Source: Entomospira nematocerorum
GTDB lineage: Bacteria; Spirochaetota; Spirochaetia; WRBN01
Length of the DNA stretch: 64,000 nt
NCBI RefSeq assembly: GCF_028748105.1
Contig: NZ_CP118168.1
Span: 1,354,721 to 1,418,720 of the forward strand
Reading direction: 5' to 3'
Positions within the stretch are counted from its first letter, which is position 1; every line of letters starts with the position of its first letter. Made by a program: the position numbers and the translations under genes. This document shows positions 61,240 through 64,000 of this stretch, piece after piece. The notes beneath the pieces were generated by a model, which ran no database searches, was not told the origin of the DNA, and saw only the letters and a program-made list of their open reading frames with translations.

Positions 61240-62284
61240 AGATAAACCATCCTTTTGTTCTATTAGCAATGACAACTAAAATTAACATCACAGGAACTTC
61301 CACAAGCACTCCAACGATAGTCGCCAAGGCTACTGGTGAGCTTGCTCCAAAGAGAGCGATTGCTACAGCGACGGATAATTCAAAGAAATTAGAGGCACCA
61401 ATCATACCCGCAGGTGCTGCAATTTCATGTGGTAATTTAAGTTTCTTGCTTGTTAAATATGCCAAAAAAAATATGAAAAAAGTTTGTATAATTAACGGAA
61501 TAGATATTAAAATGATGTGTAGTGGATTCGAAAGAATAACACTTCCTTGAAAAGAGAAGATCATGACAAGCGTTAGCAATAATCCGATAATAGTTGTATG
61601 ATGGAACTTTGTTAAAAATTGATGCTCAAAATAATCAATTCCTTTATATTTAATCACCAAACTACGGGTCAGTACTCCTGCTAGTAACGGAGTCACTACA
61701 AACAATACTACAGATAAAATTAATGTCATCCACGGAATAGTAATACCGCTAACACCCAATAATAAAGCAACAATCGGCGAGAATGCCACTAAAATCATGA
61801 GATCATTCGTAGCTACTTGCACAACCGTATACGCTGGATCTCCCTTTGTCAAATGTGACCAGACAAAAACCATCGCTGTACATGGAGCTGCCCCAAGTAG
61901 CACCGCGCCTGCAAGATAATCCCTTGCTAATTCTTCACTAATAAGACTTCTGAATATGATAAAAAAGAAAATCCAAGCAATGGCAAACATCGTAAATGGC
62001 TTGATCAGCCAATTCACAATCCAAGTTACATAGAGACCCGCTGGATTATTGCTAACATTTTTAATACTTGTAAAATCAACCTTCATCATCATCGGATAAA
62101 TCATCAGCCAAATAAGAAATGTGATAGGTAGAGAAACTTGAGCATATTCAAATTGCGTCAGCCACTGCGGAATTTGTGGTAGATGAAGGCTAATCAATAT
62201 CCCTAAAATCATACATAAAAATACCCACACACTTAGATATTTCTCAAAAAAGGCGATCCGTCTTGGCTCTTCTTTTGATTGCAT
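61232..62284 (-). CDS. acr3: Arsenite efflux pump Acr3
   Basis: A ten-helix carrier that exports arsenite. It has the family's LGAAPCTAMVFVWS segment with the essential cysteine, YPMMMKVDFTSIK and the later APAGMIGASNFFELSVAVAI. The length (350) is typical. I use the ATG at 62284, which has GGGAGG 8 nt upstream; a TTG two codons earlier is too close to that site. It lies between arsR and arsC on the same strand, the standard order. Confidence 0.95.
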   Translation of the reverse strand: MQSKEEPRRIAFFEKYLSVWVFLCMILGILISLHLPQIPQWLTQFEYAQVSLPITFLIWLMIYPMMMKVDFTSIKNVSNNPAGLYVTWIVNWLIKPFTMFAIAWIFFFIIFRSLISEELARDYLAGAVLLGAAPCTAMVFVWSHLTKGDPAYTVVQVATNDLMILVAFSPIVALLLGVSGITIPWMTLILSVVLFVVTPLLAGVLTRSLVIKYKGIDYFEHQFLTKFHHTTIIGLLLTLVMIFSFQGSVILSNPLHIILISIPLIIQTFFIFFLAYLTSKKLKLPHEIAAPAGMIGASNFFELSVAVAIALFGASSPVALATIVGVLVEVPVMLILVVIANRTKGWFIYA

Positions 62285-62306
62285 ATACAAACCCTCCCAA
62301 TAGGTT

Positions 62307-62615
62307 TTAGCACTCTACTAAATTAATCTCTTTAGATGCTAGAATATAGTCATCTAAGTACGCTTTTGCTTCTAATAATCCTGCGTTATTCAACGAATAA
62401 TAAACCCATTTACCTTCTTTTCGAGCATAAACAATTCCACTAGATAAAAGAATTTTCATATGATGCGATAAAGTTGGCTGAGAAATTGATAGCTCTGCTA
62501 ATAAAGCACAGCCACATCGCTCTCCTGCTTTTAGCATAGATAAAATAGCTAGTCGGCTTTCTTCACAAAATGCTTTCATAATTTGCGCTTCTCTTAGGTG
62601 TGTTTCATCCACCAT
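62307..62615 (-). CDS. arsR: ArsR/SmtB family arsenite-responsive repressor
   Basis: A small winged-helix repressor with CGCALLAELSISQPTLSHHMKILLSSGIV; the paired cysteines (ERCGCALL) in the DNA-recognition helix region match the arsenite-binding site of the classic ArsR group (ELCVCDL). Arsenite binding should release DNA and open the arsR-acr3-arsC operon. GGAGGG lies just before the ATG at 62615 and at better spacing before the GTG at 62612, so either may be used. The ORF can be extended to an ATG at 62630, but that lies in the operator. Confidence 0.92.
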   Translation of the reverse strand: MVDETHLREAQIMKAFCEESRLAILSMLKAGERCGCALLAELSISQPTLSHHMKILLSSGIVYARKEGKWVYYSLNNAGLLEAKAYLDDYILASKEINLVEC

Positions 62616-62629
62616 TACCCTCCAATACA

Positions 62630-62673
62630 TTGATATTTATCAATATATTACCTTATATATCAATAAATGTCAA
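62630..62673 (-). promoter_or_regulatory. ars operon promoter and probable ArsR operator
   Basis: On the minus strand: TTGACA (62668-62673), 17-bp spacer, TAATAT (62645-62650), then the perfect palindrome TTGATAAATATCAA (62630-62643) over the expected start site. Position and symmetry fit an ArsR operator. Confidence 0.7.
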
Positions 62674-62766
62674 TGTATTACCATAGCCCAATTTTATAGT
62701 ACATAGCAGCCAATCATGTCAATGGACTGTCCAGGGATAAGTCTACAGCGGATACACGCAAGCATA

Positions 62767-62798
62767 AGGGCTTACTAGATATCTATCCAGTAAGCCCT
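62767..62798. terminator. Hairpin downstream of the 62829-63311 lipoprotein gene
   Basis: AGGGCTTACT and its complement (10 bp) around a 12-nt loop, 31 bp past the lipoprotein stop. No strong U-tract; a terminator is likely but unproven. Confidence 0.5.
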
Positions 62799-62828
62799 GT
62801 CTATCATCCGCTACTCAGATCGTAACCA

Positions 62829-63311
62829 CTATTTACGCATAGTCACATTAATTTGCACTAAATCCATGACTGGCCACTTTAACATCGCTTGATGTCCACC
62901 AGGAATAGGATCCCCGAATTTAATGCCGTCGGGGAGCTTTGCAAGTCGCAGTTGCAGAGGCACAGTAATTTCCTTATTAGCCTCATTCGTTCCCTTAATC
63001 ACCACAAAAGATAAATCCATAGGATCCATTAAATCTACCCAAATATTATAACCTGAATCATTTAGCTGATGAGAAAACAGAGCATATCCCTTATCAGCCA
63101 GTCCATTCACACATCCATTATACTCCTCTCCATCGATAACAATCTTTATCTTTGCGACAGCACTTTGTATGGCCTCATCATTCTGATCAGGTTCAAGTTG
63201 ATAAGTTCCTCTATCCAGTTGTATATAATTCAGCTTTTCTATTCGTGGACTGCAACCGATGGCTAGTAAAACTAATATGCCAGTTATCGCAGTGAACAGC
63301 TTCTTTCTCAT
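62829..63311 (-). CDS. Lipoprotein of unknown function
   Basis: 160 residues with a lipoprotein signal (FTAITGILVLLAIGC, Cys20). The mature part is beta-rich with one more cysteine (NGCVNGLADKGYALF), ending MDLVQINVTMRK. No family recognised. It is a single gene with its own promoter, between the ars operon and the glycerate-kinase remnant. It should be anchored to a membrane facing the periplasm or surface. Confidence 0.65.
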   Translation of the reverse strand: MRKKLFTAITGILVLLAIGCSPRIEKLNYIQLDRGTYQLEPDQNDEAIQSAVAKIKIVIDGEEYNGCVNGLADKGYALFSHQLNDSGYNIWVDLMDPMDLSFVVIKGTNEANKEITVPLQLRLAKLPDGIKFGDPIPGGHQAMLKWPVMDLVQINVTMRK

Positions 63312-63354
63312 GCTAAAACCCCTTTATATAGATATAATAAAAAGATTATGTCTA

Positions 63355-63383
63355 TATATAGAGTCATAGACATGAGAGGTCAA
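63355..63383 (-). promoter_or_regulatory. Promoter for the lipoprotein gene
   Basis: On the minus strand: TTGACC, 17-bp spacer, TATATA; AAAGGGG lies before the ATG at 63311. Confidence 0.55.
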
Positions 63384-63478
63384 TCGAATTTCTTCGAATA
63401 GAAGAGATTCGGTCTTCAACATATTGAAACGCTAAAAGAAGATTGCTTTTAGTTACTTTCATAGTATCAAAAGGCGTA

Positions 63479-63745
63479 TCAAATATTTATGCGGATCAAT
63501 CGACTAATATTACGAGAGGGTTTATAAAGACTATCATACCCAGCAGCAAGGATACGCTCTAGTGAATCCACCTGATGAATAATGGGCATAACTGTGTTAA
63601 TACCAACCCTAAAAACATCTTCATATTCCTTACCAAGACTGCCATAAATAGTAATCACTGGCTTATTAAATTTCTTAGCTACACTAGCAACTCCTTTTTG
63701 CAGAGATGTAGAAAGAAATGCCATCGATCCAGCTCAAGCCACTGC
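63479..63745 (-). pseudogene. Glycerate kinase, C-terminal remnant
   Basis: The open frame of 81 residues matches only the end of GlxK/GarK-type glycerate kinases: LQKGVASVAKKFNKPVITIYGSL, then YEDVFRVGINTVMPI, SLERIL and NISRLIRI. Just upstream another frame reads GLSWIDGIS, like the family's E-G-x-x-D-G-x-S segment, so there is a frameshift before the ATG. A full gene would need about 370 residues; the first 280 or more are missing. It lies between the rRNA operon end and the lipoprotein gene. Confidence 0.75.
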
Positions 63746-63879
63746 CTTATATTAGAAAAGTTTTATATAATAAAAATTCCGTCTAGTTGATATAAAGAAA
63801 CGAAATTAAAATAATCTAAGCGGTAGTTATAAGGAATTTTCGTATCTTTGGTATTTTGGGGAATAATTTAGTAAAAAAA

Positions 63880-63990
63880 CCTAGCGATAACCTACTCTCC
63901 CACATTACTGCAGTACCATTGGCAAGACAGGACTTCACTTCCGTGTTCGGGATGGGAACGGGTATTTCCCCTGTCTTCATCATCGCTAGG
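63880..63990 (-). rRNA. rrf: 5S ribosomal RNA
   Basis: About 111 nt on the minus strand. The terminal helix CCTAGCGAT/ATCGCTAGG, the conserved loop CCCATCCCGAACACGGAAG and GGGAGAGTAGG are all present. A run of seven U follows the terminal helix and may end the rRNA transcript. The 23S gene should lie just past the right edge. Confidence 0.95.
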
Positions 63991-64000
63991 ATAATTATTC

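Noticed and set aside
62630..62643. Upstream ATG of arsR as the true start
   Set aside because: It falls inside the palindromic operator and would place the GGAGGG ribosome site within the coding sequence.

Overview
The window reads as a chromosome segment of a low-GC, double-membrane bacterium, most likely a spirochaete. The evidence is an ExbB/ExbD/TonB set beside a TamB-like gene, many lipobox or Sec-signal envelope proteins, non-mevalonate (MEP) isoprenoid genes (dxs, ispE), peptidoglycan synthesis (murD), a tRNA gene with no encoded CCA, and several exported proteins of no recognised family. The genus is inference; an Entomospira-like or Spirochaeta-like host would fit. A 5S rRNA lies at the right edge, so the 23S and 16S genes probably lie just beyond it. 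Layout: 1-7 kb is a leftward envelope operon (exbB, exbD, a TonB-like protein with a 45-bp repeat array, TamB-like, truncated by the window edge) preceded by rsmG. 7-17 kb holds a large protein with an embedded HPr-like domain, a TPR protein with a degenerate GGDEF-like tail, a stand-alone bacterial-type pheS, ispE, mnmA and an NtrC-type regulator. 17-20.4 kb is mfd, probably leaderless. 20.4-23.6 kb carries two tandem neurotransmitter:sodium symporter genes; the first sits behind a 43-codon leader peptide ending in a Trp-Tyr-Phe-Leu-Leu-Leu-Ile run and a strong terminator, a candidate attenuator. 23.7-34.1 kb is a long leftward run (dolichol-kinase-like, membrane protein, trxB, GNAT, dxs, murD, small membrane protein, U32 family, glgX). 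34.2-39.4 kb runs rightward: recO-like, an exported protein, ackA and a tandem trio of related membrane-anchored proteins of unknown family. 39.5-46.3 kb has a D-2-hydroxyacid dehydrogenase with an AEC transporter, tRNA-Ala(TGC), an aminopeptidase P, an epimerase and eno. 46.5-51.2 kb is the most unusual part: two tandem exported proteins resembling GT80 sialyltransferases, divergent from a lipoprotein glycosyl hydrolase of the GHL10 (DigH/YngK) type. 51.3-58.7 kb has a CPA2 antiporter, a VOC protein, nagB with a divergent PRD-type regulator, and a four-domain CoA-disulfide-reductase/rhodanese/TusA/DsrE protein. 58.7-62.7 kb looks like an accessory cluster: a DUF262/DUF1524 (GmrSD-like) gene lying between the 3' end of the CoA-disulfide-reductase gene and a decayed second copy of that 3' end, then an arsR-acr3-arsC operon. 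The last kilobase has a lipoprotein, a glycerate-kinase remnant and 5S rRNA. Main leads: the GT80-like pair, the leader-peptide attenuator, the paralog trio, the duplicated gene tail around the DUF262 gene, and a shared leaderless promoter geometry at mfd and the aminopeptidase gene.
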